64,000 bases of DNA, from NCBI GenBank assembly GCA_944474755.1, contig OX104115.1, positions 58,780,648 through 58,844,647 on the forward strand, written 5' to 3'. Every line of letters starts with the position of its first letter. The stretch's first letter is position 1. Positions 45,532 to 57,524 of this stretch are shown one piece after another. The DNA is from Limnoperna fortunei. Taxonomy: Eukaryota; Mollusca; Bivalvia; Mytilida; Modiolidae. The notes beneath the pieces were generated by a model. The model saw nothing but the letters and a program-made list of their open reading frames with translations. It did not search any database and was not told the origin of the DNA. Both the position numbers and the translations under genes were made by a program.

Positions 45532-47689
45532 CGTTGTTTGTTCATACGTTTGTGTAAATTTATTTTCTAGCAATAGAATACGAGGTCACAGCATTAATAT
45601 TGGATACAGATACCAAGAAGCTAAAACCGAAAGATTGAGTATAGGACGTCCATCATATATTAGAATCGAGAACAAATCATTAAACACAAAATGAAATAGG
45701 ATATGGGATGGAACAATAAATATGAGTTTTGTTGCTATTTTGGTTGTAAATTTGGTTTGACAGTTTGATTTTTTTAGAATGGGTTCGATGTTAAAAAAAC
45801 ATTAACTAAACATTAACTATATTGTATATAAATGGCTGCTGAATATGAACAATATTTAATCTGAGAAATTATTACTAGTTTTGGTAAGAAACCGCGTAAT
45901 ACATTTGACAATTTTTGTTGTTATGTCTATGTGCGATAGAAACTTGAAAAATGTGCCCTCTATTAATATAAGAAAGCTAGAGCTTATGCAAATAAACAGA
46001 CCTGATATTTAATGGGTGAAAATGAACATAAAATTTGATAATCAATACTTAAGGCATCTTAAATATGAGCTTTATGAACAAATGTATGTTGCAATTAAAT
46101 ACATACCAAGTGTTTTCTGAAAAAAATCTTAAAATTGTTTCTATAATTCCCTTATACAATGTTAAATATAAAGATCTACAACATTTAAGAGTCTCATGCT
46201 GCGTCTATTTTGCTCGTACGTAGGGCACATCTAATATCAGTCGTTGATTGAAATGTATTTTTACACCCATTGACATATCTCATTTTAGATTCACACATTG
46301 CATGCCAGTTTTGTTGTGTTTTTCTATACAGAGTACCATGTGACCTCTACATGAAGATGAAAAACGTATAGATGCTGACGGCTGTCGACTTATCAATTTT
46401 GAAGTAAAAAAGGAAATTGCTTTTTTCAAGTGCGTATTTACGAATTGATCAAATAATGCAAACATTTTAAACAATTTAAGTTTTAAATTTATTCGTGTTT
46501 GTTTCATTCTTGAGCAAACATCAATCCATAAGGTTTTAAAAACGTTCATTGCTCGGACTTTATGGTCATGAGTATTAATTATATATCTAGTTGAAATGTA
46601 CAAATACGCAGACAAGGGACGTCGGTCGTAAAAGCTTAAATCCTATAATTCAGTGCCTTGCTCTGTACATCAAAACTACTTTGAGCTTTCTGTGAGAGAC
46701 CTGTCGCAATGTTAATTCCTTAACCACATTGTTCGAGTTTTTCTAGTTTAATAAAATGAATTACTTCACTATTCAAAACATCATTGTCCATTGATACAAT
46801 AGAGTTTGATGAATCAATTAATTAGTCGTATTTATTTTTGTATCTGGCATAAGTTCTTGTGCCCTATTAAGCAAAACCAACACTATCATTTAAAATTCAA
46901 TTTATAAGACGTACCACGATCTCGCATCAGTAAGAAAATATTCCTCAGTATAATGTTTAATGTTAGTTGATACTCTACAACCCTGTTTTTGAAATTATCC
47001 ACAGGCGCGGACGCAATCCACAAACATATGTATCATTTATAGACATTCTAAATGGATATTTTATTTCGTTTGTTTATTACAGGTATCATGATAATGCATA
47101 TATTTTTCTAAACATCTTTAAATAGTAACTTTGTTCTTAAACACACATTTTATTTAAACTCTGGAGTGTGGCAATATGTATATTGCTGACATTTGTTAAT
47201 CAGTCAATGAAACGGAAGTATGCTTCATACATTGTATATTATTTGTTCTATTCATTTGAATCTTCATTAGAAAATGCAAGTCTCTTTTTATAAACAAGAA
47301 AAATCCTTTCGATTCAATGCATATTTATAAATAACTTTGGAACACTACTTTTTGTAACTTGTGCAAGATTTATTTCCGGTTTACCTTATTGTAATTTCGG
47401 ATTTTGGTACCCTTATAATTGAAGCACGATGGGTATCTTTGAGTGGTTATTGGCGCTTCGATGTAGTCTCCAGGTTGTATTGTTTCTACAATTTTTTAAC
47501 TGAACTAATGCTTTTTGGGTACGCTTTAATCTGACATTGTTTCTCTCTCGTTGCGGTCACACGGTTATGTGCTTCGTTAGTAGTCTGCTTGCGCTCAGAC
47601 AAGGTGATGACTATTTTAAACTTTCTGTTACTGCCGTTATACTTTCCTAGAATAAAATATGTGCCAACATGCCACAAGATATGCCAGGA

Positions 47690-48240
47690 AAAAAAAAAGG
47701 CCAATTTTTTTTGCACAAAAAAGGGGCCATAACTCTGAAAGGGCTAAACCAAAGTGGCTAGTTATCAATTTGGTCAAGATATTACGCCCATAAAGATTTT
47801 CTCCAAGTTTCATGAAGATCTGACATCATGTTTGAGTTGGAAAGCTTACAAGGCTAATTTGCCATTTTTTGTATAAATAAAGGGCCATAACTCTTAAGTA
47901 GCTTCAGTCATTTGGCTGGTTTTTGAACTTGGCTGAGGTATTATGTCCATAAACATTTTCCCCAAGTTTCATGAAGATCGGACAACAACTGTTCAAGTTA
48001 GAGAATGGGCATCACTGTTCATGCGACCAGCAATGGGTTTTCTTCGACGGCTTGTAAAAATGTGGATGAAAATTCTGTAAAGAATTCACTACCACCCCTA
48101 CCAAGTTTCCCCCTGGGGTTTTCTCTGGCTTCCTCCCCAAATAAAAACTGGACATCAAGAAATAGCTGAATGGCCTTAAACACCATTCAAACAAACCATC
48201 TCTAACAAGAGCACTTAATATGTGTTTCTAAAATTATTGG
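47690..48240 (+). repeat. Dispersed repeat insertion, bivalve-style
   Basis: Two related half-units (GGGGCCATAACTCTGAAAGG near 47716 and AGGGCCATAACTCTTAAGTA near 47880) each followed by CCATAAA and CCAAGTTTCATGAAGATC. Module 1 lacks the segment between the equivalents of 5215 and 5510. The GCCATAACTC / TTTCATGAAGATC layout is common in bivalve genomes from general knowledge. Confidence 0.55.
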
Positions 48241-48477
48241 AATTAAACTAAGTATTTAATTATTGCTAATGCGAATTCATATAAAAAAGTTTTAAAACAT
48301 GATTATACAATAAGCTTAGTGGACTAAGTTATTTTGTAAGCTTGTATTAATTTAACTTTTTAGATATTGCTGTTACAAAGTACAATAAAAATTTTACAAT
48401 TAGATTTTCTACAAAAAGTATTATTGATAAAAATGTTGGAATTCATTTATTTTTTGAATTTCAATCACTGTTTTGTC

Positions 48478-48485
48478 TATTTAAA
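48478..48485 (+). promoter_or_regulatory. TATA-like core promoter of copy B
   Basis: TATTTAAA, 78 bp upstream of the ATG at 48556, aligned with that of gene A. Confidence 0.5.
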
Positions 48486-48555
48486 GGCAGAATAAAGTGA
48501 CGATTGTAGCATATTCCGGAGGTTATATTGTAAAGCTGATACAAAGTAGTCCAAA

Positions 48556-51500
48556 ATGAAAATGATTAGAATATGTATAGTCATCGTGGCTATTATGATT
48601 GAATCTTCATTGTGCCAGACAGGTAATATTTATACATTTAGCACCGACATCTGTTTCGTGCAATATCTATGGGACAACATTTTTGACTTTTAAAAGATTC
48701 GTTGGTACAATTGTTACTTTTTCTGTTTTGTGTTCAAGCCTAAAGGTAAAGCATTCGTTATTTTCTTAAATTTCTGGTTTGCATATGGTCGCCAATAATT
48801 TGAAGTTTAACGTATCATTACAGGTGACAATCCGGCTGTTTTGGATGCAATAAAAAACATAGGGTCAATTGATCCAGAAACATGCAAAATAGGTCCAGAA
48901 GTTACACTCGATGTCTTGCCAGATTATTCAGTGTGGGATCCTCTGACTCGAACACCCATTTTAACATCTAATCTGCTGACGACTCTTGTCCTTCAAAACA
49001 ATGGTACCCTTAATTTGCTCACGGATAGAGATTTTTACAACTTGTGCAAGAACAATGTGATTGGACAAAATAAAATATTTGCTTCAGACATAGCTGTCGA
49101 ACCAGGTGTATATGCAAAATATCACGAATTTAGTCCTTACGCCTGGAGAGCTGACGGCAAAATTAACGCTGTAGATTTGAGTTTAACGTACAGTTACATG
49201 AAACCCGAAGTTGAATGGTACCAAGGGTCAAGGTAAAAAAATTATAATAATATAAAGGAAGAAACAACAAGTACAAAGTTCAGGTAAGATCTCCGTCATT
49301 CTAACTTGCATTTGGTTCAATTTGGTGTACATGCTTGTGCAAAGTCATTTGCATCTATTAAAATAATAAACGTTGTACAATCTATCGTCTTTATGAAGTG
49401 ACACAAACTTTCATCAACAGTCTTATTTGATTATTTTTCAATGGTTTTAATATTTCAAAAAAAAACAACGTGAATTGGATCTATATTGTTAATGTTAATG
49501 CGGACACAACGTTTGGTTTTCGTATAATTATACTATGGGGACGTTTTACCCTAACTTATCATTGACCAAGTATGGCTGGAAGTTATCAGCTTCTTGTCTT
49601 TAGGTAGCTAACTGATAAGCAATAAAGCAATTTACTTTTTGCATTCGGCCTCTTTTATAAAATCACATGTTATCAAAATCACATAATAACCGTTCCCTAC
49701 AAACTAAATTGAAGATATTTGGCTCTTTAGAAAAAAGGCGCCTTCCACAAATATATATATTTCTCCCGTCTGGCATTGGACAATGTTGATATGAAGCCAA
49801 TCAGACAACATTTATGGATATAAAACAAGTATGTCTTTAAAACCCTACGTCTTTACTAATTGTATCATCAAGAGAAGGCAACAGAGAACTACCGGCAGTA
49901 GAAGAAACGTTGTTATATGCTACAAGGGAAGATGGACACTGGACCAAACCATACTTTGACTGTGGAGGTGGAAACATTTGGATGGTTACATATTCTTCAC
50001 CAATTCTTGGACGGGATAGTATATCAGGAGTGCCTATTTTTAAGTAAGTGTTTTTACTTGTTATAAAATGCAACCCAACATGTTCTTGGTTTTACAGTAT
50101 ACATTTTTTCAGGTTTGTGTTAAAGTCTTCAAAATTTAAATAACATAGAAATGCCACATAGTTGTTTATATTTACATAGCATATATTATATTTATGTTTC
50201 GTTCTGAACATACAGAAATATTGCAACTAAACCATCAATCTATCTTTTCTTCGTTTACAATTATTTAGTACATATACAAATTAAGACACTTTTATGTTCT
50301 AAACTGTTATCTTCAATGACATAATATCATTTATAGAGGTGTTGCAACATTGGACATAGATTGATGTAAATCAATGTGATGAAGATGTTCCTGACACCTT
50401 CTTGGGGGCTTTTAAAGGAACCCAAAACTGTCATTCAACATCAGGCGTATGTAATCTATTTAGAGGAAAACACTATTTTGTCTCAAGTTCGTTAAGTTTT
50501 AAAATGTAATAATTAAAAAATTATACATTTAAATTGCCAGACGGTTCACGTGTAACATTAATTATGTACGCGATATCTTTTAGTAATTTCTAAAGAGTAA
50601 GTTCGTATTCCATTTTATTAAGCAATTTCTCCGAACTGCATTTTAATATTTTAAGGGTTAGTAACATAGTTGTAAATATTTGATTACTGATCATCAAAGG
50701 AACAGTCATCAAATGTTAATTATACAGTTTTTATCTTATCCCGAAAAATTAAAAGAAAACATGTACGTGGACTTTATAAAATATTGTTGACTGAGGAAAC
50801 AGTAGAGTGATGGCTAAAGGAGCTTTGAAAATAATGAATTTTAAAGTGACTAGTAACAAATGCTATCCAAAATTTAAAATAGAAAAAGAATAATGAAGTT
50901 TAATTAACATATCGTTACTTTCAGTTTCTAGAATTAGTTTGATCAGATGTGCATTTAAAATCTGAGACAACAAGCATACTAACAATTGATTAAATTAGGT
51001 TTTCAAATGTACTTATTTACCATATATGTTGTCATTTATTGCATAAAAATCTAATTAATATAAATATTAATTAAATGATTACATTGAATGATGTTCTTAC
51101 TAAAATTATCTGTTAAGTTCACAAAAGAGATTTCACGGTTTTCGTTTGGCATTTTATTTTTTCATATTGATATTTCAGTGCGAATTCAATGCAGGAACTG
51201 GTTTCAAGGCAGGAGGTTACCAGTGTTCATGTAAGAAAGGATACTACTTTCCCAACCCAGATGCAATTTGCAAAGCGTTTAGTGGAGAAGATATTGAGAA
51301 GGCAATAAAGGAAGGTTCTGATTTGTCACGATTTGAATGCAAGCCATGTCCTAAAGGATGTCATGAATGTATCGATGATAAAACATGTGTGTAAGTACGC
51401 GTTTTTTTTAGTAGCTTTTTGTTTGTACAAGAATACTAAAAATATTCGGATAAAAAAGAAGAATTTAAAATATCTGAGGGTATGTAACACAAAATAAGTC

Positions 51501-52194
51501 AATGACAAAAAAACAATGTTTTCGCAAAAAGAGGATAAAAACAAACAGACACACAAGACAAAAAAAAAACAATTGATCAACATAAATGCGTTCATTGTTG
51601 AAAGACGTTGATTAATTGATTCAATATGTTCTTAACGCTCAGTGAGCAATATTTAAGCATATTCTGGACGATATCAAGTTTACAAACGATGAATTAATCG
51701 GTAAAGGGAAATTTAAACGGAACACACATTATGACTGACTGCTATCGGAAAGGTATCGCGTAGGGACGAAGTATTTAGCCTTTTGTAGCGATAATAATGT
51801 GTCTACTGTTGTACGAATTTATCATGCAAGTTATGTGACATCTCCAAACAAGTTATCAATATGTCCGCGGTCAGAAGTCTTGTGGTCATTGATTCGTAAT
51901 GAAGTCATAATAATATTAATACAAAATTTTACAATGTAGTAAGATGTGTTAGATAAACTACAAATCATTTTGTATTTTAGGTACCCAATTGGATACAAAT
52001 ATGACCAGTCGACAAGATCAGATTCTTCTGATTCTGGATATGATAAAAATGACCATCAAAATAACGGAAAATCGTATTCGACAGACAAATCGTCCCGCTC
52101 TGATGATGATCAATATGATAATAATTATCAGAACAAGCAGATTCCGATAGACGATTCGTCTAAATCTGATGATGATCGATCTGATCAGTATTAG
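48556..52194 (+). pseudogene. GPR158/179-like ectodomain protein, copy B (disrupted)
   Basis: Exons by homology to A: 48556-48622 (signal peptide MKMIRICIVIV...), 48824-49283, 49873-50043, 50337-50446, 51179-51390 and 51981-52194. All splice sites are kept. Three lesions: TCA has become TAA at 49234-49236 in exon 2; exon 4 is 110 nt, not 121, with an 11-bp deletion giving TGA at 50362-50364; the tail has TAC to TAG at 52192-52194, cutting about 27 residues. The EGF-like exon is undamaged with all ten cysteines. The exon 2 stop also creates a GTAAAA donor whose use would remove 51 nt and keep phase. The 11-bp deletion is not rescued that way. Could still give a truncated secreted Cache fragment. 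Confidence 0.8.
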
Positions 52195-52412
52195 AACAAA
52201 AACCCGCCAATGGTAACAATAGCTGCCAACCCTAGACACCATAAATACCAACCACTATATCCATGGAACAAATTCTTAGGAAACAAAATGGCAATCACAA
52301 TGCCAAGAGGTTGAATAGTTAGACATTTGAGATGATATTATCCTTGAGTTTTTGTTAAATTAACTTTAGCAAAAGCATTAAAAGATATATTGTAAAAACT
52401 AACACTTTCCCC

Positions 52413-52418
52413 AATAAA
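52413..52418 (+). terminator. Poly(A) signal of copy B
   Basis: AATAAA in the position equivalent to 10352 downstream of gene A. Confidence 0.5.
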
Positions 52419-53299
52419 GATGAACATATTATACGTTGGTTATTTTGAATATAGATAGGCATTATGCGTGTATAACTTTTACAGTGTATTTTATAAAACA
52501 TATCCAAACGATTGTAGTTGTATTAGGTATCAATCCGTTGTTAGGTAAAAACTTAATAAGACCGATTTGGTATTTTATTTCAACCTATAAGTACATAATC
52601 CCTACTAATACACGGTGATTTGCCTGTTCCTTTTTTGTCCTTTTCACAAAGATTTGACTCTACATGTTTAAGGGCATACATAGCACGAGCAAGTCTTTCT
52701 CCAGTATTTTTTGTCCTGGTTACAAGCTAACTTAATATGGTATTTTGTATGATTTCTTGGTGATTTTGAATGACCTGTAAGCAACTTGAAAGCTATTGTG
52801 CAAATGAAAACTGAAAAGGTATCCACTGGGGAAAATATGATCCGTAAGTTTGACGTTTTTTTGGTTTTCTCATGCAATAGTCAATGCAGAAAATTTGTTT
52901 ATGGCGTTCGTCTACAGAAGCATAGTATCAGGACTAATCTTGCATACGAACAAGATATTAAAGTAGCGCAAATTGTTAAAATCGATTGCGACCGATTGTC
53001 CAAATTTGATGGCGAAATCTTGTCGCCGTTCATATTGTGTAACAAAAGGAATATCGAAAGCTCTACTGTTTGTTTCTCACTTCAAAATGTTAATAAATAG
53101 TGTCATTCGTTTAAATTCATTTGTATACCTCATGCTGCAACTTAATCATTTACATATTATTTTAAAAAGAATATACTGTGTGCACCGAGGTAATGATGGC
53201 AGTTTAACCAAAAATAAAAAAAACTATTTTGTCTCCTTATTAAGAACAGTAATGAAACTGTGAAGTGTGTGTAAATATTTTGGTATGTGTTATTGATTC

Positions 53300-53530
53300 A
53301 ATGTTTGCCTAGCGTCCGGCGAGCAGAATATCAGCTATATTCAAAACGAACAGTTTTACAAACCATAAATCAACGCGGAAAAGGGATGAGAACAACATGG
53401 CCAAATATTTGACTGCTAATACAGAAGCCACGGTGTCCGATTAGTTAAGACAGTAAGTCATCGCTCTGTGGTAACGTTGGCCGTGAACATTGAATTTCGG
53501 GTTAGAGTCTGACTGCGGTAAGGGTGTGCT
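53300..53530 (+). repeat. SINE-like repeat, module 2 copy
   Basis: GGCGAGCAGAATATCAGCTA near 53318 and a tRNA-like head at about 53435-53525, aligned with 11264-11475. B box altered to GGTTAGAGTC. Confidence 0.5.
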
Positions 53531-53639
53531 CAACTGAAATCATCAAGGATTGCAAAATGTACTACTGAATGTCGGGATGTTCTCTTGGTACTTCGGCTTC
53601 TGACTTCAAAAGGTGGACCTAACGACATAGCGGACAAAT

Positions 53640-54860
53640 TTCTAAAGAACAAACATCAAACAAACTTACTGCCACTGGAAAAGTGTAGAAACAAAGAATT
53701 TGTCTTTTGAAGTAAATCCAGTTTCTCTACTCTTTTTCGAAATCTACAAATAGAGTCGTTATTATCTTGACTGATTGCCCATAACGATCAATTAATTCGA
53801 ACTTAGCATAGAACTTCTGGAGAGATAACATTAACCTAGGTACATCAAACCTTTGTTTTGAGTAGCTTAGTAGTCAACTGTAGTGATTCCTCTATAAAAT
53901 TAGAATACCCGTTGCAAGAGCTAGAATAAAGTATAAGTTGTGAAATGTTACAAACGCTGGAGCTGCTGGAATATTGAAGTCGATGAACGGGAAGTTGACA
54001 CTTGGAAAGTTTAAGTCATCACGTTTGTCGTGAGTCTAGTTTGTAGTTTGCCCGAGTCTTTCGAGGAGTAGGTCCAGGTAAGTATCTTACATTAGTGTAA
54101 TGGTGGTGTCTTTATTTTCAAGCCTGCTATGGAAAATTGAATAGTCACCAAATTAACCATGATTGTTGATGGACAAAACATCATCAATATAGCGGAATGT
54201 GAAATTAAACTTCGGTGTCTTTTCTTTCTTCATCAGCAGGCCTTCTAGGAAATCAAAGTCATAAAATCAGGTCGGTGAGGACAGGAACACAAGTCCACAT
54301 TGGAATACCAAAAGTCTGTTGAAAAATATGCCCTTCAAACATGAGAAATATGTTGGCAATCAGGAAATTTAACATTTGACAGATTTGGTCTTTAGAATAT
54401 TTATTGTTTAATTTAGAGTCATTGATGACGAAGTAAGTTTATTCATGGGTATACCAGGTCTTTAAATCGTTTTCCATTTTTCTTCAAAAACAATTGTTTA
54501 TTAAGAACTTGAAACCTCATTTTAAGATGCATATGGGGGATGACCGTGTAGAGTGTTAAACAACTTTTTTAATGCTGTTACATTGGAAAAGAGATCCAGA
54601 CCTCACGATATCTATCAGGTCTTTTGAATTTGTCAATATCTACAATTCATTAATGCCATCTATGGAGTACTCTTTCTGGAAGTCTCGTTTTATTGTTGTT
54701 AAAATAGTGGTCAGGAGTTGCAATATGGTTTTTAGGGTGCACCTAGACGATCCTGCAATGACGCTTATTGTGTGAATTTTTGTGAAGTTTTGGTATCCAA
54801 TACAAGAAGGGGAAATACCAATCTTCGACTTTGAGTTTGAGACCAAAGGATAGATATATT
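53640..54860 (-). mobile_element. Penelope-like RT remnant 2
   Basis: Module-2 counterpart of 11660-12810. The minus strand 54846-54640 shows GYQNFTKI, VIAGSSRC and ILQLLTTIL; the rest follows remnant 1 with further indels. Non-functional. Confidence 0.65.
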
Positions 54861-54948
54861 TGTCAAGCTTTAGGACCTATGCTGAATATTGCAATTTTGA
54901 TTACGATGGGATCCTTTATTAATTGTATCCTTTAGTTTGATATTTTAG

Positions 54949-55159
54949 TGTGAATTCAAAGCACGAACCGCATTTAAGGCAGGAGGCTACCAGTGTTCAT
55001 GTAAAAATTATACTACTTTCCCAACCCAGATGCAATTTGCAAAGCGTTTAGTGGAGTAAATATTGAGAAGACAATAAAGGAAGGTGATGATTTGTCACAA
55101 TTTGAATGCAAGCCATGTGCTAAAGGATGTCATGAATGCATCGATGATAAACCATGTGT
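54949..55159 (+). pseudogene. B' EGF-like exon (frameshifted)
   Basis: After TATTTTAG it starts CEFKARTAFKAGGYQCSCK, then loses one base (TGTAAAAATTATACTAC against TGTAAGAAAGGATACTAC in A), so it is 211 nt instead of 212. The second half keeps FECKPCAKGCHECIDDKPC in the shifted frame and the GTAAGT donor. A partial extra copy behind B. Confidence 0.8.
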
Positions 55160-55791
55160 GTAAGTACGAGTTTCTTTATAAGCACACAATTGTATGATGA
55201 TAAAATATAAAGTGTCTAGTAAGTAAGTTGAAGCTCTTATATACAGTTTATATTATATATTACACAGTTTTCTTATTTTGATAAACAATGTAAATGAGAT
55301 TAATAAGAATGCGATTATTTGGTACGAGTTATGAATAATAGACATGAGTGTGTTTTACTCCTATTTATGTAACAACTTTTTGGCCTTGTTATTGTTTGGC
55401 CTGAAGTCGTGATAAGATGAAACGCAAGTCTCTAGCTGTAAATTTTATAACTTGATATCATTGAAGGCAATATTTTGTATGTGTTATACTTCTACTACAT
55501 ATTTGTAATACATTCTGATTTCTGTCCATGAAAATTCAAAGTCTCAAGTGTAGCGTCTATGATATGCAGGTAGTCATTAACAGACTCAAAACACATATCG
55601 TTGAGGACAGGAAGGTGTAAGTACGGTATGCCTTCATGATATCAATAATTTTGTCATTAGACATGCAATTGTTTTGATATAACCATTAATGAATATCGAT
55701 GTCTTCACTTCCCTCTTTGTTTATACGGAGTGCATGCATGTTAAATATTTATAAAATATTAAGTAACGTAAAAACCCTCTTTACATTTCAG

Positions 55792-55980
55792 GTACCCTAT
55801 TGGTTACAAATATGACCAGTCGTCAAGTTCTAAATCGTCGAACTCGTTTGATGAGTAATATGATCCGCATCACAACACAAATCCTAAGCCCAAAAATGAT
55901 TCTTCGAGCTCCAGAAATGATAACTACGAACCAATGTATCCATGGAACACATTCCAACACAAAATGGGGGAGATATAAGA
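55792..55980 (+). pseudogene. B' tail exon
   Basis: Phase 2 start gives V-YPIGYKYDQSSSSKSSNSFDE and TAA at 55856-55858. Beyond the stop the same frame continues YDPHHNTNPKPKNDSSSSRN and ends PMYPWNTF, matching the YPWNKF end of gene A. The tail was longer in an ancestor. The A' tail (15041) has a stop at the same codon. Confidence 0.7.
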
Positions 55981-55989
55981 CAAACAACA

Positions 55990-57390
55990 TGAAGAGACAT
56001 AGACAAATATAATAACTATAATTTTAGACTCAGGTCACATCAACAGGCAAGACTTGCATGTCACTATAATAATGATTTTACTAGATCCTAAAGTGCACCA
56101 GCAGCGATATTGACCAAGTGATTATAAAATGTGTCAAAAGTACCTATCTTTTTGGGGCACGGCGTGATAGGTAATTTTCAAAATAATATAAGCGTAAATA
56201 ATATATATGATCAAAACTAAATAATCACCTTATTATTGAATTATTGTGTCCAGCGAACAGCATTTCAGATATATTCAGGACGAGAACAATTAACCAAACA
56301 AATGATCAATTAAAAACGAACTTAAGGACAAACATTTAAACTACCACTGAAAAAGTATTAGGTATTGGTACGGACGGAAATTCAGCCATTTGTTGAGCCT
56401 ACAACGAGCCTTCTCTTATTGACATATATAAAGGGCGTCCTCATCTGGCAAGGAGCTTGGCACTCTCCTAACACGTTACACACTACCGTCCTCGACCAGG
56501 CTTTCCGTTTTATGATCTTGCAATCCCCAACGAGAGGATCTCCCCTATCCGCCACCTGAAGACGCACTGCGCTGATCTGGAGTTTAAGAAATGGGTCCTT
56601 GTCTAAAATGAAGTTTCTGAACCTCGCTGAGTTAGGTGACTACTTGCATAGTCAAACGCAAAGAACTTACATTTAAGAATAAAAACACTGCTTAAGCACA
56701 CAAGTCGGAAATCATGAGTTTCTCATTTCACAAGAATGTGATGTAACCAAATAATATATGTTAGGAATCAGGTTTTAAAATTTCCTTTAGTTTGTCGAAT
56801 TCACGTTGCTAATTTCATAAATAATGAAATATGCAGAGTAACATTATTAACTACAATTTCAAAAGACATTTGACACATATTGCTTGCTATATCTCACATT
56901 ATGCATTCTGTGCACTGACTGTTTAAGAAGACAATGATTTCACTTTCTTGCAAATTTAAATACATTCTAAGTCATAGATAGGGTTCTCGGTTGCCGATAT
57001 GTTATTGTAGTTTCTTATCTACTCAGGTTTCAGGGTGTGATTGTCTATAATAATAATAAACAAGTATAGTCAGTTTTGACAACCACAGATCGTGGGCTTT
57101 TTTCGATATCTCCTGCTTCCTCCACAATACAATCTGGACGCCATGATAAATCTTAAAATTTCTAAACTTTGCGTTAAACAACATTCAAACAAACAAACAA
57201 TACGGCTGGTTACAGTAATTCCACGTGTAACATTGTTATTGTAGCAGAAACTGTTACTATTCCTAATCATTTACCATTTCTAATGAAAGAGGTAAACCAT
57301 TTCTATACAATCTCATTTAAAAACGGTGCATTCTCAGCCATATGTATAAAACCAACGTGGTATGATAATATATATTGTTTTTATATTAAA
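55990..57390. other. No gene; dispersed repeat
   Basis: 56245-56575 is a copy of the 42690-43020 repeat (CAGCGAACAGCATTTCAG, CTATCCGCCACC). Remaining sequence AT-rich with no supported ORF. Confidence 0.45.
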
Positions 57391-57395
57391 TATAT

Positions 57396-57521
57396 GGAAT
57401 ATAGGACATTTTGTTTGTGATACAGACTTCATCACGGCCAGTATCAGGTGAGCCCGTAGGGCGAACCTTATACGCTAAGCCGTGATAAAGTATGTATCAC
57501 AAACAAAATGTCCTATATTCC
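57396..57521. repeat. 43-bp-arm hairpin with nested inner stem
   Basis: Arms 57396-57438 and 57479-57521 pair at 41 of 43 positions (GGAATATAGGACATTTTGTT and its complement). The 40-nt loop has a small stem, GCCC GTA GGGC. Layout resembles the giant-hairpin family, but sequence does not. Confidence 0.9.
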
Positions 57522-57524
57522 TTT

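Larger units (their letters stand above)
42839..46447. repeat. 1.8-kb tandem duplication (two units)
   Basis: Unit 1 is 42839-44640 and unit 2 is 44641-46447, both beginning CCTTTTTAAGCGGCTACAAT and ending near GTATTTACGAATTG, with few differences. The join is visible at 44640/44641. Module 1 has only a single unit here (1-1570). The pair must be a recent local duplication inside module 2. Confidence 0.9.
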
